64,000 nucleotides of DNA from Cellulomonas sp. JZ18 (GTDB taxonomy: Bacteria > Actinomycetota > Actinomycetes > Actinomycetales > Cellulomonadaceae). The notes under the pieces are model-generated. The model saw only the letters and a program-made list of their open reading frames with translations. It made no database searches and was not told the origin of the DNA. Below are positions 48,796 to 58,442 of this stretch, one piece after another. Location: contig NZ_CP045245.1 in the NCBI RefSeq assembly GCF_009720485.1, positions 3,038,001 through 3,102,000 on the forward strand, given 5' to 3'. A program made the translations under genes and the position numbers. Position 1 is the first letter of the stretch, and every line of letters starts with the position of its first letter.

Positions 48796-50004
48796 TCAGC
48801 CGTCGCCCAGGCGGTAGCCCGCCGCGCGCAGGCCCGCGAGCAGCTCGCCGCAGTGCTCGGGCCCCTTCGTCTCGATCTGCAGGTCGACCGCGACCTCGCT
48901 CAGCGCGAGGTCGCCGCCGGTGCGCGTGTGGGCGACGTGCATGACGTTGCCGCCGCGGGCGGCCACGTCCTGCAGCAGGCCCGCGAGCGCGCCCGGCGTG
49001 TCCTCCACCCGCGCGTGCACGTGCAGGTACCGGCCGGCGGACGCCAGGCCGTGGCGGACCACGCGCAGCAGCACCAGCGGGTCGACGTTGCCGCCCGACA
49101 GCACGCACACCACGGGCCGCCCGTCGGCCGCGGACCCCGCGGGGTCGGCCATGAGCGCGGCGACCGCGGCCGCGCCCGACGGCTCGACGACCAGCTTCGC
49201 GCGCTCCGCGACCAGCAGCAGCGCACGGGACAGGTCCTCCTCGGAGACCGTGCGCACCGGCACGCGGTGGTGCGCGAGCAGCTCGAACGGCACCTCACCG
49301 GGCGTCCCGACGGCGATGCCGTCCGCCATGGTGCGCAGCTCGGGCGCGCGGACCGGCCGCCCCGCCGCGAGCGACGCGGGGTAGGCCGCCGCACCCGCCG
49401 CCTGCACCCCGACGACGCGCACGTCCGGCCGGTCGTCCAGCGCCGCCACCATGCCGGCGGCGAGCCCGCCGCCGCCCACGGGCACCACGAGCGTCCCGGC
49501 GTCCGGCACCTGCTCGAGCACCTCGAGCGCGACGGTGCCCTGCCCGGCGTCGACGTCCGGGTGGTCGAACGGGTGGATGAGCACCGCACCCGTGCGGTCC
49601 GCGTGCGCACGCGCGGCCACGAGCGCCTCGTCGACCGACGTCCCGACGAGCTCGACCTGCGCGCCGTAGCCCTTGGTGGCGGCGACCTTCGGCAGCGCGG
49701 CGTCGACGGGCATGAACACGACCGCGGTCAGGCCGAGCAGGCGCGCCGCGAGCGCGACGCCCTGCGCGTGGTTGCCCGCGCTGGCCGCGACGACGCCGCG
49801 CGCCTTCTCCGCGCCCGAGAGGCGCGCCATGCGCACGTACGCGCCGCGGATCTTGAACGAACCGGCGCGCTGGAGGTTCTCGCACTTGAGCCAGACGTCG
49901 GCCCCCACGAGCTCGGACAGCGCGCGGCTGCGCTGCACGGGCGTGCGCTCCGCCACGCCCCCGAGCAGCGCGGCCGCCGCCCGGACGTCGTCGGCTCCGA
50001 TCAC
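48796..50004 (-). CDS. ilvA: Threonine ammonia-lyase with ACT-like C-terminus
   Basis: The 402-residue PLP enzyme converts threonine to 2-oxobutanoate and ammonia. The PLP Lys is in GSFKIRGAY, the glycine loop in PVGGGGLAAG, and the pyridine-binding Ser region in CVLSGGNVDP. The C-terminus (about 325-402) is an ACT-like regulatory domain (HVHARVEDTPGALAGLL). This single-ACT, 400-residue form resembles catabolic or actinobacterial ilvA rather than the 510-residue double-ACT type. The GTG overlaps the stop of the permease gene. With metB it forms a methionine/isoleucine-related operon. Confidence 0.93.
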   Translation of the reverse strand: MIGADDVRAAAALLGGVAERTPVQRSRALSELVGADVWLKCENLQRAGSFKIRGAYVRMARLSGAEKARGVVAASAGNHAQGVALAARLLGLTAVVFMPVDAALPKVAATKGYGAQVELVGTSVDEALVAARAHADRTGAVLIHPFDHPDVDAGQGTVALEVLEQVPDAGTLVVPVGGGGLAAGMVAALDDRPDVRVVGVQAAGAAAYPASLAAGRPVRAPELRTMADGIAVGTPGEVPFELLAHHRVPVRTVSEEDLSRALLLVAERAKLVVEPSGAAAVAALMADPAGSAADGRPVVCVLSGGNVDPLVLLRVVRHGLASAGRYLHVHARVEDTPGALAGLLQDVAARGGNVMHVAHTRTGGDLALSEVAVDLQIETKGPEHCGELLAGLRAAGYRLGDG

Positions 50005-51272
50005 GGCGCGGCCGGGCCGTGCGTCGCGGCCGTGGGCGGGTCCGCCGGCCGGGTGCCGCGGTCGCCGTCGCGCTCGGCCCGCACGGCCGACTCGGCCTCC
50101 GCCGCCGCCGCGAGCGCACGTGCGAGCACGGGGTGCGCGCGCGGCCGGATGGACACGTGGTCGCCCGTGCCGAGCTGGGGGAACTTGTCGTGCCCGTGCA
50201 GGTACAGCACGACCGTGTTGAGCACGGCCGCGACGGGCACCGCGAACAGCGCGCCGACGATGCCGGCCGCGAACGACCCGGTCGCGACGACGAGCAGCAC
50301 GGCCACCGGGTGCAGCGAGACGGCGTGCCCCATGAGGAACGGCTGCAGCACGTGCCCCTCGAGCTGCTGCACGGCCAGGACGATCACGAGCATGACGAGC
50401 GCGGAGACCCAGCCCTGCGTGACGAGCGCGACGAGCACGGCGATCGTGCCGGTGAGGATCGCGCCGACGAACGGGATGAACGAGCCGAAGAACACCAGCA
50501 CCGCGAGCGGTACGGCGAGCGGCAGCTGGAGCAGGACGGCGCCCAGCCCGATGCCGACGGCGTCGACGCCGGCGACGAGGATCTGGGTGCGCGTGTACGC
50601 GCCGAGCGTCACCCAGCCGCGGCGCCCCGCCTGGTGCACGCTCTCGCGCGACCCGCGCGGCAGCAGGCCGACGACCCACGCCCAGATGCGCCGGCCGTCG
50701 ATGAGGAAGAACAGCGTGCAGAACAGCGCGACGAGCGTGCCCGCGAGCACGTGCCCGACGGTGACCGTGACCGACAGCGCCCCGGTCGCGATCTGCTGGC
50801 TGCTGCCGGCCACCGTCTCCTGCAGCTGGTCGACGTAGCCGTCGAGCTGCGCCTGGTCGAGGCCCAGCGGCCCGTCCGACAGCCACGTGAGCAGCGTGTC
50901 GGCGCCCTCGCGCGCCTGGTCCGCGAGCGCGGCGATGCCCGCGACGATCGAGCGGCCCGCGAGCGTGAGGAGCCCGCCGACCACGCCGAGCATCAGCACG
51001 AGCGCCACCGCCGCGGCCAGCGCCCGCGGCAGGCGGGCACGCCGCTGCAGGAACGTCACGAACGGCGCGAGCAGCACCGTGAGCAGCAGCGCGACCGCGA
51101 CCGGCACCACGATGACCTTGGTGACCGCGAGGAGCCAGAGGCCCACGGCCACGGCCGCGCCGATGAGCAGCAGCCGCCACGACCACGAGGCCGCGGCCTG
51201 CACGGACGGCGGGACGGGGTGCGCGGGCCGGTCCGCGACGACGACGCTCGTCGACGTCTCCTGCTCGGTCAC
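50001..51272 (-). CDS. AI-2E family transporter
   Basis: The 423-residue membrane protein has about eight helices in the pattern of the AI-2E/PerM family: an N-terminal pair, a soluble stretch (about 110-165), then the helical core with FFGSFIPFVGAILTGTIAVLV and the family QQLEGHVLQPFLMG motif. Family members export varied small solutes; AI-2 itself is only one example. It overlaps metB (GTGA) at its start and ilvA at its end. A role in amino acid export is a guess from the operon. The C-terminal 55 residues are polar. Confidence 0.85.
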   Translation of the reverse strand: MTEQETSTSVVVADRPAHPVPPSVQAAASWSWRLLLIGAAVAVGLWLLAVTKVIVVPVAVALLLTVLLAPFVTFLQRRARLPRALAAAVALVLMLGVVGGLLTLAGRSIVAGIAALADQAREGADTLLTWLSDGPLGLDQAQLDGYVDQLQETVAGSSQQIATGALSVTVTVGHVLAGTLVALFCTLFFLIDGRRIWAWVVGLLPRGSRESVHQAGRRGWVTLGAYTRTQILVAGVDAVGIGLGAVLLQLPLAVPLAVLVFFGSFIPFVGAILTGTIAVLVALVTQGWVSALVMLVIVLAVQQLEGHVLQPFLMGHAVSLHPVAVLLVVATGSFAAGIVGALFAVPVAAVLNTVVLYLHGHDKFPQLGTGDHVSIRPRAHPVLARALAAAAEAESAVRAERDGDRGTRPADPPTAATHGPAAP

Positions 51273-52513
51273 GCGGCGCCGCCCCCGAGCCCGGCCGCCT
51301 CGAGCGCCTGCGCCAGGTCCGCGAGCAGGTCCTCGACGTCCTCGATGCCGACCGACAGGCGCACGAGGTCGTCCGGGACCTCGAGCGCCGTGGCGGCGAC
51401 CGAGGCGTGCGTCATGCGGCCCGGGTGCTCGATGAGCGACTCCACGCCGCCGAGCGACTCCGCGAGCGTGAACACGCGCGTGTGCGCGCACACGGCCACG
51501 GCCTTCTCGGCGTCGCCCGTGCGGAACGCGACCATGCCGCCGAAGCCGCTCATCTGCCGCGCCGCGACGTCGTGGCCGGGGTGGTCGGGCAGGCCAGGGT
51601 AGAGGACGTGCGTGACGCCGGGGTGGTCGAGCAGGAAGCGTGCGACGCGCCCGGCGTTCGCCTGGTGGCGGTCCATGCGCACGGCGAGGGTCCGCAGGCC
51701 GCGCAGCGTGAGCCACGCGTCGAACGGGCCGGCGACCGCGCCGGACGCGTTCTGCAGGAAGCCGACCGCGTCCCGCAGCGTGGTGGTGCCGGTCGGCCCC
51801 TCCATGCCGGCGGGCAGCTGCGCGCCGTCCGCGACGACGACCGCGCCGCCGACCACGTCGGAGTGCCCGCCGATGTACTTGGTCGTCGAGTGCACGACGG
51901 CGTCCGCGCCGAGCGCGATCGGGTTCTGCAGGTAGGGCGTGGCGAACGTGTTGTCGACGACGAGCACGACGCCCGCGGAGCGCGCGTGCACCGCGATCGC
52001 CTCGACGTCCGCGATGCCGAGCAGGGGGTTCGTCGGCGTCTCGGCCCAGATCGCCTTCGTCCGCCCCGGCTGGATCGCCGCGAGCACCGCGTCCGGGTCG
52101 AGCATGTCGACGGGCGTGTGGTCGATCCCCCACGGCCCGAGCACGCGCGCGATCAGCCGGTACGTGCCGCCGTACGCGTCGTTGCCGATCACGACGTGGT
52201 CGCCGGGCCGCAGGACCGAGCGCAGCAGCGCGTCCTCGGCCGCGAGACCCGAGGCGAACGCGAACGCGGCGGCGCCGCCCTCGGCGGCCGCGAGGGCCTC
52301 CTCGAGCGCGTGCCGGGTCGGGTTGCCCGAGCGCGAGTACTCGTAGCCCTCGCGCAGGCCTCCGACGCCGTCCTGCTTGTACGTCGACACCTGGTGGATG
52401 GGCGGCACGACGGCGCCCGTGCGCGCCTCGGGGTCCTGACCCGCGTGGATCGCGCGGGTCGAGAAGCCGGTCGTGGACCAGTCGTGGGGCTCGGCGAAGG
52501 GGTGGCTCGTCAC
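51269..52513 (-). CDS. metB: Cystathionine gamma-synthase/lyase (Cys/Met metabolism PLP enzyme)
   Basis: The 414-residue PLP enzyme has the Lys in [16 protein letters not shown] and the family motifs [15 protein letters not shown] and [13 protein letters not shown]. It joins activated homoserine with cysteine, or in the reverse sense cleaves cystathionine. MetB-type is favoured by the conserved order with greA, but lyase activity cannot be excluded. The GTG at 52513 lies six bases after a -10-like TAGCCT, implying a leaderless transcript. It heads the metB-permease-ilvA operon. A probable cbs fragment lies further along at 63900. Confidence 0.92.
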   Translation of the reverse strand: MTSHPFAEPHDWSTTGFSTRAIHAGQDPEARTGAVVPPIHQVSTYKQDGVGGLREGYEYSRSGNPTRHALEEALAAAEGGAAAFAFASGLAAEDALLRSVLRPGDHVVIGNDAYGGTYRLIARVLGPWGIDHTPVDMLDPDAVLAAIQPGRTKAIWAETPTNPLLGIADVEAIAVHARSAGVVLVVDNTFATPYLQNPIALGADAVVHSTTKYIGGHSDVVGGAVVVADGAQLPAGMEGPTGTTTLRDAVGFLQNASGAVAGPFDAWLTLRGLRTLAVRMDRHQANAGRVARFLLDHPGVTHVLYPGLPDHPGHDVAARQMSGFGGMVAFRTGDAEKAVAVCAHTRVFTLAESLGGVESLIEHPGRMTHASVAATALEVPDDLVRLSVGIEDVEDLLADLAQALEAAGLGGGAA

Positions 52514-52609
52514 GGTCCCAGGCTAGGCCGTGGGACCCCCGCGGCGGGGAACACGCGGGCGTCCGGACGGGTTGTGCCAGGCGTCCCCCGGGAGAAGGAG
52601 AAGACGGTC

Positions 52610-53287
52610 ATGGCCTCGTTGTTCGAGACGCTGCTCGGCTCGTCGCTGCGCACGCAGATGGTCGAGCCCGACACGGCGCTGAAGGGCCGCGACGGGTACG
52701 CGTACGCGATCCCCGAGACGCACACCGTGCTCGGCACGCCGCTGCAGGGCCCGTGGCCGGAGGGCACGCGCGTGCTGTACCTGGCGTCGGGGTGCTTCTG
52801 GGGTGCCGAGAAGGAGGCGTGGCAGCTGCCGGGCGTCGTCACGACCGCCGTCGGCTACATGGGCGGCTACACGCCCTACCCGACGTACGAGGAGACGTGC
52901 ACGAGCCGCACCGGCCACACCGAGACGGTGATGGTCGCGTACGACCCGACCGTCCTGTCCGACGTCGACCTCGTGCGGCACTTCTGGGAGGAGCACGACC
53001 CCACCCAGGGCTTCCGCCAGGGCAACGACGTGGGCACGCAGTACCGCTCCGCGGTGTTCTTCACGACGCCCGAGCAGGGCGAGGCGGCCCGCGCCACCGC
53101 CGCCGAGTACGGCCCGCGCCTGAAGGCGAACGGCTACGGCGACATCACGACGGAGATCCGTCCCGCCGAGGAGGCCGGCCCGTTCTACTACGCCGAGGCG
53201 TACCACCAGCAGTACCTGCAGAAGAACCCGAACGGCTACTGCCCGGTGCACTCGACGGGCGTCGCCTGCCCGGTGCCGTCGGCCTGA
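52610..53287 (+). CDS. msrA: Peptide-methionine (S)-S-oxide reductase MsrA
   Basis: The 225-residue enzyme repairs oxidised methionine. The catalytic Cys is in [14 protein letters not shown] (about residue 62). Resolving cysteines are near the C-terminus ([18 protein letters not shown]). The N-terminal 45-residue extension ([20 protein letters not shown]) is typical of actinobacterial MsrA. The ATG is preceded by GGAGAAGGAG about 9 bases upstream. It is divergent from metB and followed by a hairpin terminator. Confidence 0.95.
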   Translation: MASLFETLLGSSLRTQMVEPDTALKGRDGYAYAIPETHTVLGTPLQGPWPEGTRVLYLASGCFWGAEKEAWQLPGVVTTAVGYMGGYTPYPTYEETCTSRTGHTETVMVAYDPTVLSDVDLVRHFWEEHDPTQGFRQGNDVGTQYRSAVFFTTPEQGEAARATAAEYGPRLKANGYGDITTEIRPAEEAGPFYYAEAYHQQYLQKNPNGYCPVHSTGVACPVPSA

Positions 53288-53307
53288 CGCACGGCACCAC
53301 CTGGTCC

Positions 53308-53342
53308 GAGGGCCCGTCCCGCCGCGCGCGGGGCGGGCCCTC
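53308..53342 (+). terminator. msrA terminator hairpin
   Basis: A 15-bp stem (53308-53322 with 53328-53342, one G-T pair) around a 5-base loop lies 20 bases after the msrA stop. Confidence 0.7.
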
Positions 53343-53387
53343 GTGCGTCCGGCCGACGTGCCGCGTCCGGGAGACGCGCGTCCGGCA

Positions 53388-53428
53388 CGTGAAGCGTTGT
53401 GGACGCCTGGTGTCCGCAACGCTTCACG
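53388..53428. repeat. Isolated long palindrome between msrA and the DNA ligase
   Basis: A 17-bp inverted repeat (53388-53404 with 53412-53428, one G-T pair) around a 7-base loop. The core GTGAAGCGTTG is less GC-rich than its surroundings. It lies after the msrA terminator and about 70 bases before the ligase start, so it is not needed for termination. It may be an operator or a copy of a dispersed palindromic element. Confidence 0.6.
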
Positions 53429-53496
53429 GCACCCCGTCCGCGGGAGGCGGCACCGTCCCCGTGCGGCTGTCGGTGGGCGCGGCCAGGATGAGGCGC

Positions 53497-55062
53497 ATGC
53501 TGCTCGCCGACGTCGCCGCCGCGTCCACCGCCGTCGCCGCGACCCGGTCGCGGCTGGCCAAGCGGGCCGTGCTCGTGGACGTGCTGCGGCGCGCGGCGGC
53601 CGACGGGCCGCAGGACGTGGCCATCGTGTCCCGGTACCTGGGCGGTGAGCTGCGGCAGCGGCGGACGGGGCTGGGCTGGCGGTCGCTGGGCGCGCTGCCC
53701 GGGCCGGCGGACGAGCCCTCGCTGACGGTCGCCGAGGTGGACGCCGCGTTCGCGGCCATGGCCGGGCTCTCGGGGCCGGGGTCCGCGGGGGCCCGGACGG
53801 CGGCCGCGGCCGCGCTGTTCGGCGCCGCGACCGGGGACGAGCAGCGGCTGCTGCGCGGGCTCGTCACCGGTGAGCTGCGGCAGGGGGCGCTGGACGCGCT
53901 GCTGCTCGACGCGGTCGCGGAGGCGGCGGGCGTCCCGGCGGCGAGCGTGCGACGGGCCGCGATGCTGGCGGGCGAGACCGAGGCCGTCGCGGTGGCCGCG
54001 CTGGGGGCCGCGGGACCCGAGGAGGCCGTGGCCGCGCTCGACGCGTTCACGCTGACGGTGGGGCGGCCCGTGCGGCCGATGCTCGCGCAGTCCGCACCCG
54101 ACGTCCCGGCCGCCCTGGCGGGCCTCGCGGAGCGCACCGGCGACGCCGACGGGCCCGCGGGCGAGGTCGTCGTCGACACGAAGCTCGACGGCATCCGGAT
54201 CCAGGTGCACCGCGACGGCGACGAGGTCCGCGTCTACACGCGCTCGCTCGACGACATCACCAGCCGGGTGCCGGAGATCGTCGGGGCCGTGCGCCTGCTG
54301 CCCGCGCAGCGGCTGGTCCTCGACGGCGAGGCCCTCACCCTGGACGAGCAGGGCCGCCCGCGACCCTTCCAGGAGACCGCCTCCCGCAGCGCGACCCGCG
54401 ACGCCGAGCTCGCGTCCTCCGCGACGCTGACCCCGTTCTTCTTCGACCTGCTGCACGTCGACGGGCGGGACCTGCTCGACGCGCCCCTGCGCGAGCGGCT
54501 CGCCGTGCTCGACCAGGTCGCCTCCCCGCACGTCGTGCACCGGGTCGTCACGAGCGACCCCGCCGTCGCGACCGAGCACTTCCGCGCCGTCGTCGCGGAC
54601 GGCCAGGAGGGCGTCGTCGTCAAGGCGTCCGACGCGCCCTACGAGGCGGGCCGGCGCGGCGCCGCGTGGGTCAAGGTGAAGCCGCGGCACACCCTCGACC
54701 TCGTGGTGCTCGCCGTCGAGTGGGGTTCGGGGCGCCGGAAGGGGACGCTGTCGAACATCCACCTCGGGGCGCGCGACCCGGCCGGCGGGTTCGTCATGCT
54801 CGGCAAGACGTTCAAGGGCATGACCGACGAGATGCTCGCGTGGCAGACCGAGCGGTTCACGGAGCTCGCCGAGCGGCGAGAGCCGTGGGGCGTCGTCGTG
54901 CGGCCCGAGCAGGTCGTCGAGATCGCGTTCGACGGCCTGCAGCGCTCGACCCGCTACCCGGGCGGGCTCGCGCTGCGGTTCGCGCGCGTGCTGCGGTACC
55001 GCGACGACAAGCCGGCGTCGGAGGCGGACACGATCGACACCGTGCGGGGGCTGGTCGTCTAG
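53497..55062 (+). CDS. ligB: ATP-dependent DNA ligase LigB
   Basis: The 521-residue ligase has an N-terminal helical DNA-binding domain (about 1-200), an adenylation domain with the nucleotide-lysine in [13 protein letters not shown], motif [12 protein letters not shown], motif [11 protein letters not shown], motif [10 protein letters not shown], motif [15 protein letters not shown] and [14 protein letters not shown]. An OB-fold follows, ending in [18 protein letters not shown]. It aligns nearly end to end with M. tuberculosis LigB (Rv3062) as recalled. It should act in repair beside the essential NAD ligase. The ATG at 53497 is preceded by AGGA eight bases upstream; the ATG at 53488 is an alternative. 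Confidence 0.93.
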   Translation: MLLADVAAASTAVAATRSRLAKRAVLVDVLRRAAADGPQDVAIVSRYLGGELRQRRTGLGWRSLGALPGPADEPSLTVAEVDAAFAAMAGLSGPGSAGARTAAAAALFGAATGDEQRLLRGLVTGELRQGALDALLLDAVAEAAGVPAASVRRAAMLAGETEAVAVAALGAAGPEEAVAALDAFTLTVGRPVRPMLAQSAPDVPAALAGLAERTGDADGPAGEVVVDTKLDGIRIQVHRDGDEVRVYTRSLDDITSRVPEIVGAVRLLPAQRLVLDGEALTLDEQGRPRPFQETASRSATRDAELASSATLTPFFFDLLHVDGRDLLDAPLRERLAVLDQVASPHVVHRVVTSDPAVATEHFRAVVADGQEGVVVKASDAPYEAGRRGAAWVKVKPRHTLDLVVLAVEWGSGRRKGTLSNIHLGARDPAGGFVMLGKTFKGMTDEMLAWQTERFTELAERREPWGVVVRPEQVVEIAFDGLQRSTRYPGGLALRFARVLRYRDDKPASEADTIDTVRGLVV

Positions 55063-55121
55063 GGCCGGGCCGCACACCGGGCCGGGGGCCGTCGGACCGT
55101 CCGGCGGCTCGTCCTCCGGTG

Positions 55122-56105
55122 CTACCCGCCGATCTCCACGTCCCCGCCCGGGACGTACAGCTCCTCGGGCAGGTCGAGCTCCTCGGCCTCGCGGCCCCGC
55201 TCCGGCCAGGCGTCGGGCGGTACCTGCATGTCCCGGCTCCGGTAGGAGAGGCGGATGTCCCCGCGGTCGTCGAGCTCGCCGGACACGGTGAGGTCGCCGC
55301 GGGCCCCCTCCAGGACCTCGCCGTAGGAGCGGCTCTCGACCTCGACGTCGTACCCGAGGTCCCGCAGCGCGTCGGCGAGCACGTCCAGCGACGCGGGCCC
55401 CTCCCCGACCAGGTGCACGGTGACCCGGTAGCCGGACACCACCGGGTCGGCGCCGTCCTCGGACCAGAACCGGCCGTCCGCCCGCAGGACCGCCACCCCG
55501 AGGGCCTTCACCAGAGGTGGCAGCTCCTCCTCCAGCGCGGCGCGCGCCTGCGTGCGGACCTCGGCGATCTCCTCCGCGCTGCCCGGCGCCCCCGGAGGCG
55601 GCGGGATCGCCGGGACGAACAGGGACGACGGCAGGTCGAGGTCCTCCGGGTCGCGCGACGGCCACCGGTCCTTCGGGACGTGCAGCTCGGGACCCGAGTA
55701 CGTCATCCGGACCTCACCGCGGTCGTCGGCGACGGCCGACAGGACGACGTCCCTCCGCTCCCCCGCGACGGTCTCGGTGAACTCGGAGTACTGCGTCACG
55801 TCGTAGCCGAGGTCCTCGACGGCGGCCGCCAGCTCGTCCTGGGTGACGGCCTCGTCCCCGGCGAGCACGACCTGCACGCGGTACCCGATCGTCGCGGTCT
55901 TGATGCCGTACAGGTTGAACCTGCCGGTCGCACGGACGACCCCGACGTCCAGGGCGTCCGCCAGCCGCGGCAGCTCGTCCTCGGCGGCGCCGCGCACCTC
56001 GGCACGGCTGTGGGCGACGTCCTCGGCGCTCGCCGAGCACCCCGTCAGCAGCAGGGTCGCGAGCAGGAGCACCCCGCCGGCGCGGGTCGTCGTGGGCCGG
56101 AGCAC
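55122..56105 (-). CDS. Lipoprotein with two homologous repeats, function unknown
   Basis: The 327-residue protein has a signal peptide ending in lipobox LLTGC near residue 23. The mature part is two related units of roughly 150 residues, each with the order ELP-L-ALxVxVxRAxGRF, GYRVxVxLxGE, LxDLGYDV, a DDRGxxRxxY strand, and a terminal VPxDxWPxR then LDLPxxLxVP. I recognise no family. The GTG at 56105 has no ribosome site, but a -10-like TACGCT ends seven bases upstream. The unit structure suggests an extracytoplasmic binding domain. It is divergent from the CPBP-like gene. Confidence 0.75.
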   Translation of the reverse strand: MLRPTTTRAGGVLLLATLLLTGCSASAEDVAHSRAEVRGAAEDELPRLADALDVGVVRATGRFNLYGIKTATIGYRVQVVLAGDEAVTQDELAAAVEDLGYDVTQYSEFTETVAGERRDVVLSAVADDRGEVRMTYSGPELHVPKDRWPSRDPEDLDLPSSLFVPAIPPPPGAPGSAEEIAEVRTQARAALEEELPPLVKALGVAVLRADGRFWSEDGADPVVSGYRVTVHLVGEGPASLDVLADALRDLGYDVEVESRSYGEVLEGARGDLTVSGELDDRGDIRLSYRSRDMQVPPDAWPERGREAEELDLPEELYVPGGDVEIGG

Positions 56106-56187
56106 GGGCGCCAGCGTAGGGCAGGGCCCGCACGTGCCCGGCGCGCGCCCGTGGGCGTCGCACCGCCGCGCCTGGCATCGTGTGCGG

Positions 56188-57039
56188 GTGACCGCCACCG
56201 CCGACGTCCTGCCCGCGCGCCCGGACGCGTCCCTGCCGGGCGCGTGGCGCTGGGTCGGGGCCGCGCTCGTGTGCGGGTCGGCCGTGCTGCTGTTCGCGCT
56301 GCACGTGCGCCCGCTGGCGTACCTGCCGCTCGTCGTCGGGATCGTCGTCGGCTGGGCGGCCGACCGCGTGCTCGGCCGCGACCTGCTCATCATCGGCACC
56401 GGCATGGGCATCGTCAGCACGATCCCGCTGGGCGCCGACCTGTCCGACGCCAGCATGGTGCGGTTCACGGTCGCGCTGGGGCTGGCCGTCGTCATCCCCT
56501 ACGTGCTGTCGCGGCACGTGCTCGGCGACGACGTCATCCGCTTCCCCTGGCGGACGGGTCGGCGCTGGACGCGCACGCAGTGGGCGTACCTCATCGGCGT
56601 CCAGGCGGCGGGCTACCTGCTGCTGCCGTACTACTTCCTGTCGTCCGGCGCGTACCGCAACTGGCCCACGGTCGTGGAGGGGCAGGAGGTCGCGCGGCTG
56701 TTCGTCGGCGTCAACGCGGTCGGCACGTGGGACGAGCTGTTCTTCGTCTGCACGGTGTTCGCGCTGCTGCGGCGGCACTTCCCGCTGTGGGGTGCCAACG
56801 TCCTCCAGGCCGTCGTGTTCGTGTCGTTCCTGTGGGAGCTCGGCTACCGCGAGTGGGGCCCGCTGCTGACGATCCCGTTCGCCCTGATCCAGGGCTTCAC
56901 GTTCTCTCTGACGAAGTCGCTGACGTACGTGCTCGTCGTCCACCTGCTGTTCGACGCCGTCGTGTTCATGGTGCTCGTGCACGCGCACACGCCCGAGCTG
57001 TTCGACATCTTCGTCACCGCGCCCGCGCGCACCGGCTGA
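56188..57039 (+). CDS. CPBP-like (Abi family) membrane protein
   Basis: The 283-residue protein has about eight hydrophobic segments. The segment WDELFFVCTVFALLRRHFPL, the later FVSFLWELGYREWG, and the closing HLLFDAVVF are arranged like CPBP intramembrane proteases, where a glutamate pair, an Arg and two His form the active site. Here the first motif is Asp-Glu rather than Glu-Glu, so activity is uncertain. The start is the GTG at 56188 (56182 also in frame). No obvious partner. Confidence 0.6.
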   Translation: MTATADVLPARPDASLPGAWRWVGAALVCGSAVLLFALHVRPLAYLPLVVGIVVGWAADRVLGRDLLIIGTGMGIVSTIPLGADLSDASMVRFTVALGLAVVIPYVLSRHVLGDDVIRFPWRTGRRWTRTQWAYLIGVQAAGYLLLPYYFLSSGAYRNWPTVVEGQEVARLFVGVNAVGTWDELFFVCTVFALLRRHFPLWGANVLQAVVFVSFLWELGYREWGPLLTIPFALIQGFTFSLTKSLTYVLVVHLLFDAVVFMVLVHAHTPELFDIFVTAPARTG

Positions 57040-57105
57040 CGTCCCGCCGTGCGCGCCGACAGACCTTCCGACGAGCACGACCCCGACGAGCGAGGAGGCT
57101 CGAGC

Positions 57106-58362
57106 ATGACCGACACCCTGACCACCTGGGCCGGCAGCCACACGTTCCGCGGCGGGCCCGTGGTGCGCCCGACGACGGTCGAGGAGGTGGCCGCGGTCGT
57201 CGCCGACGCGCGGCACGTGCGCGCCCTCGGCTCGCGGCACTCGTTCCACGACCTCGCGGACTCCCCCGGCACGCTCGTCGTGCTCGACCGCCTCGACGTC
57301 CCCACGACGATCGACGCCGACGCCCGCACGGTCACGGTCGGCGCCGGCGTGCGCTACGGCGAGCTGGCGCGTCACCTGCACGCGCAGGGCTGGGCCCTGC
57401 ACACGATGGCGTCGCTGCCGCACATCGCGGTCGCGGGCACGGTCGCGACGGCCACGCACGGGTCGGGCGACCACGCGGCGAACCTGTCGGCGGCGGTCCG
57501 CGGCCTCGAGCTCGTGGGCGCGGACGGCACCGTGCGGACGCTGGGCCCGGACGACCAGGAGCTGGCCGGTGCGGTCGTCGCGCTGGGCGGGCTCGGCGTC
57601 GTCACGCGGGTCACGCTCGCGATCGAGCCGACGTACGAGGTCGCGCAGGAGGTGTGGACCGACCTGCCGTGGTCGCAGGCGCTCGACCGCTTCGAGGAGA
57701 TCATGGGCTCGGCGTGGTCGGTCAGCCTCTTCACCGACTGGACGGGCGACGCCGTCGACCAGGTGTGGCGCAAGCACCGCGTCGACGCCGGCACGCTCGG
57801 CCCGGAGGTCGCCGGCGCCCGGCCCGCCCCCGGGCCGATGCACCCCGTGCCCGGCCAGGACCCCGCGGCGTGCACGCAGCAGGGCGGCGTCCCCGGCCCC
57901 TGGCACGAGCGCCTCCCCCACTTCCGCCTGGAGTTCACGCCGAGCGCCGGTGCCGAGCTGCAGTCCGAGTGGCTGGTCCCCCGCGAGCACGCCGTGGCGG
58001 CGGTCCAGGCGCTGCGCGGCCTGCGCGACCTCGTCTCGCCGCTGCTGCTCATCAGCGAGATCCGCTCCATCGCCGGGGACGACCTGTGGCTGTCCACCGC
58101 GCACGGCGGCGACCGCATCGGCCTGCACTTCACGTGGAAGCCGCTGCGCGCGCAGGTCGACGCCGCGCTGCCGGTCATCGAGGAGGCGCTCGCACCCTTC
58201 GACGCCCGCCCGCACTGGGGCAAGCTGTTCTCCGGCCCGGGGGCCGGCCGCACGTGGCAGGACCTGTACCCGCGGTGGGACGACGCCCGTGCGTTGCTCG
58301 AGCGGCACGACCCCGAGGGCCGGTTCGCGAACGACTTCCTGCGGCGGGTGGGGCTGCGGTGA
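57106..58362 (+). CDS. FAD-linked alditol (xylitol/sorbitol) oxidase-like protein
   Basis: The 418-residue flavoprotein has an N-terminal FAD-binding PCMH domain with GSRHSFHDLADSPG near residues 42-55; the His is at the position that binds FAD covalently in alditol oxidase AldO. The FAD loop LPHIAVAGTVATATHGSGDH and a C-terminal ALO domain follow, with RSIAGDDLWLSTAHGGDRIG and HWGKLF near the end. Family members oxidise polyols to aldoses with H2O2 release, or gulonolactone-like lactones. The ATG has GAGGAGG seven bases upstream. Confidence 0.85.
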   Translation: MTDTLTTWAGSHTFRGGPVVRPTTVEEVAAVVADARHVRALGSRHSFHDLADSPGTLVVLDRLDVPTTIDADARTVTVGAGVRYGELARHLHAQGWALHTMASLPHIAVAGTVATATHGSGDHAANLSAAVRGLELVGADGTVRTLGPDDQELAGAVVALGGLGVVTRVTLAIEPTYEVAQEVWTDLPWSQALDRFEEIMGSAWSVSLFTDWTGDAVDQVWRKHRVDAGTLGPEVAGARPAPGPMHPVPGQDPAACTQQGGVPGPWHERLPHFRLEFTPSAGAELQSEWLVPREHAVAAVQALRGLRDLVSPLLLISEIRSIAGDDLWLSTAHGGDRIGLHFTWKPLRAQVDAALPVIEEALAPFDARPHWGKLFSGPGAGRTWQDLYPRWDDARALLERHDPEGRFANDFLRRVGLR

Positions 58363-58442
58363 ACGTCCGCCGCCGGACGTCCGCCGCCGAACGTCCGCAC
58401 GGCGTCCAGCCCTCGTCCAGGTTGCGCCCGTAGCGTCCCGGC

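Noticed and set aside
50001..51272. AI-2E-family gene as a quorum-sensing AI-2 exporter
   Set aside because: The family has many substrates and no AI-2 synthase or sensor is in the window.
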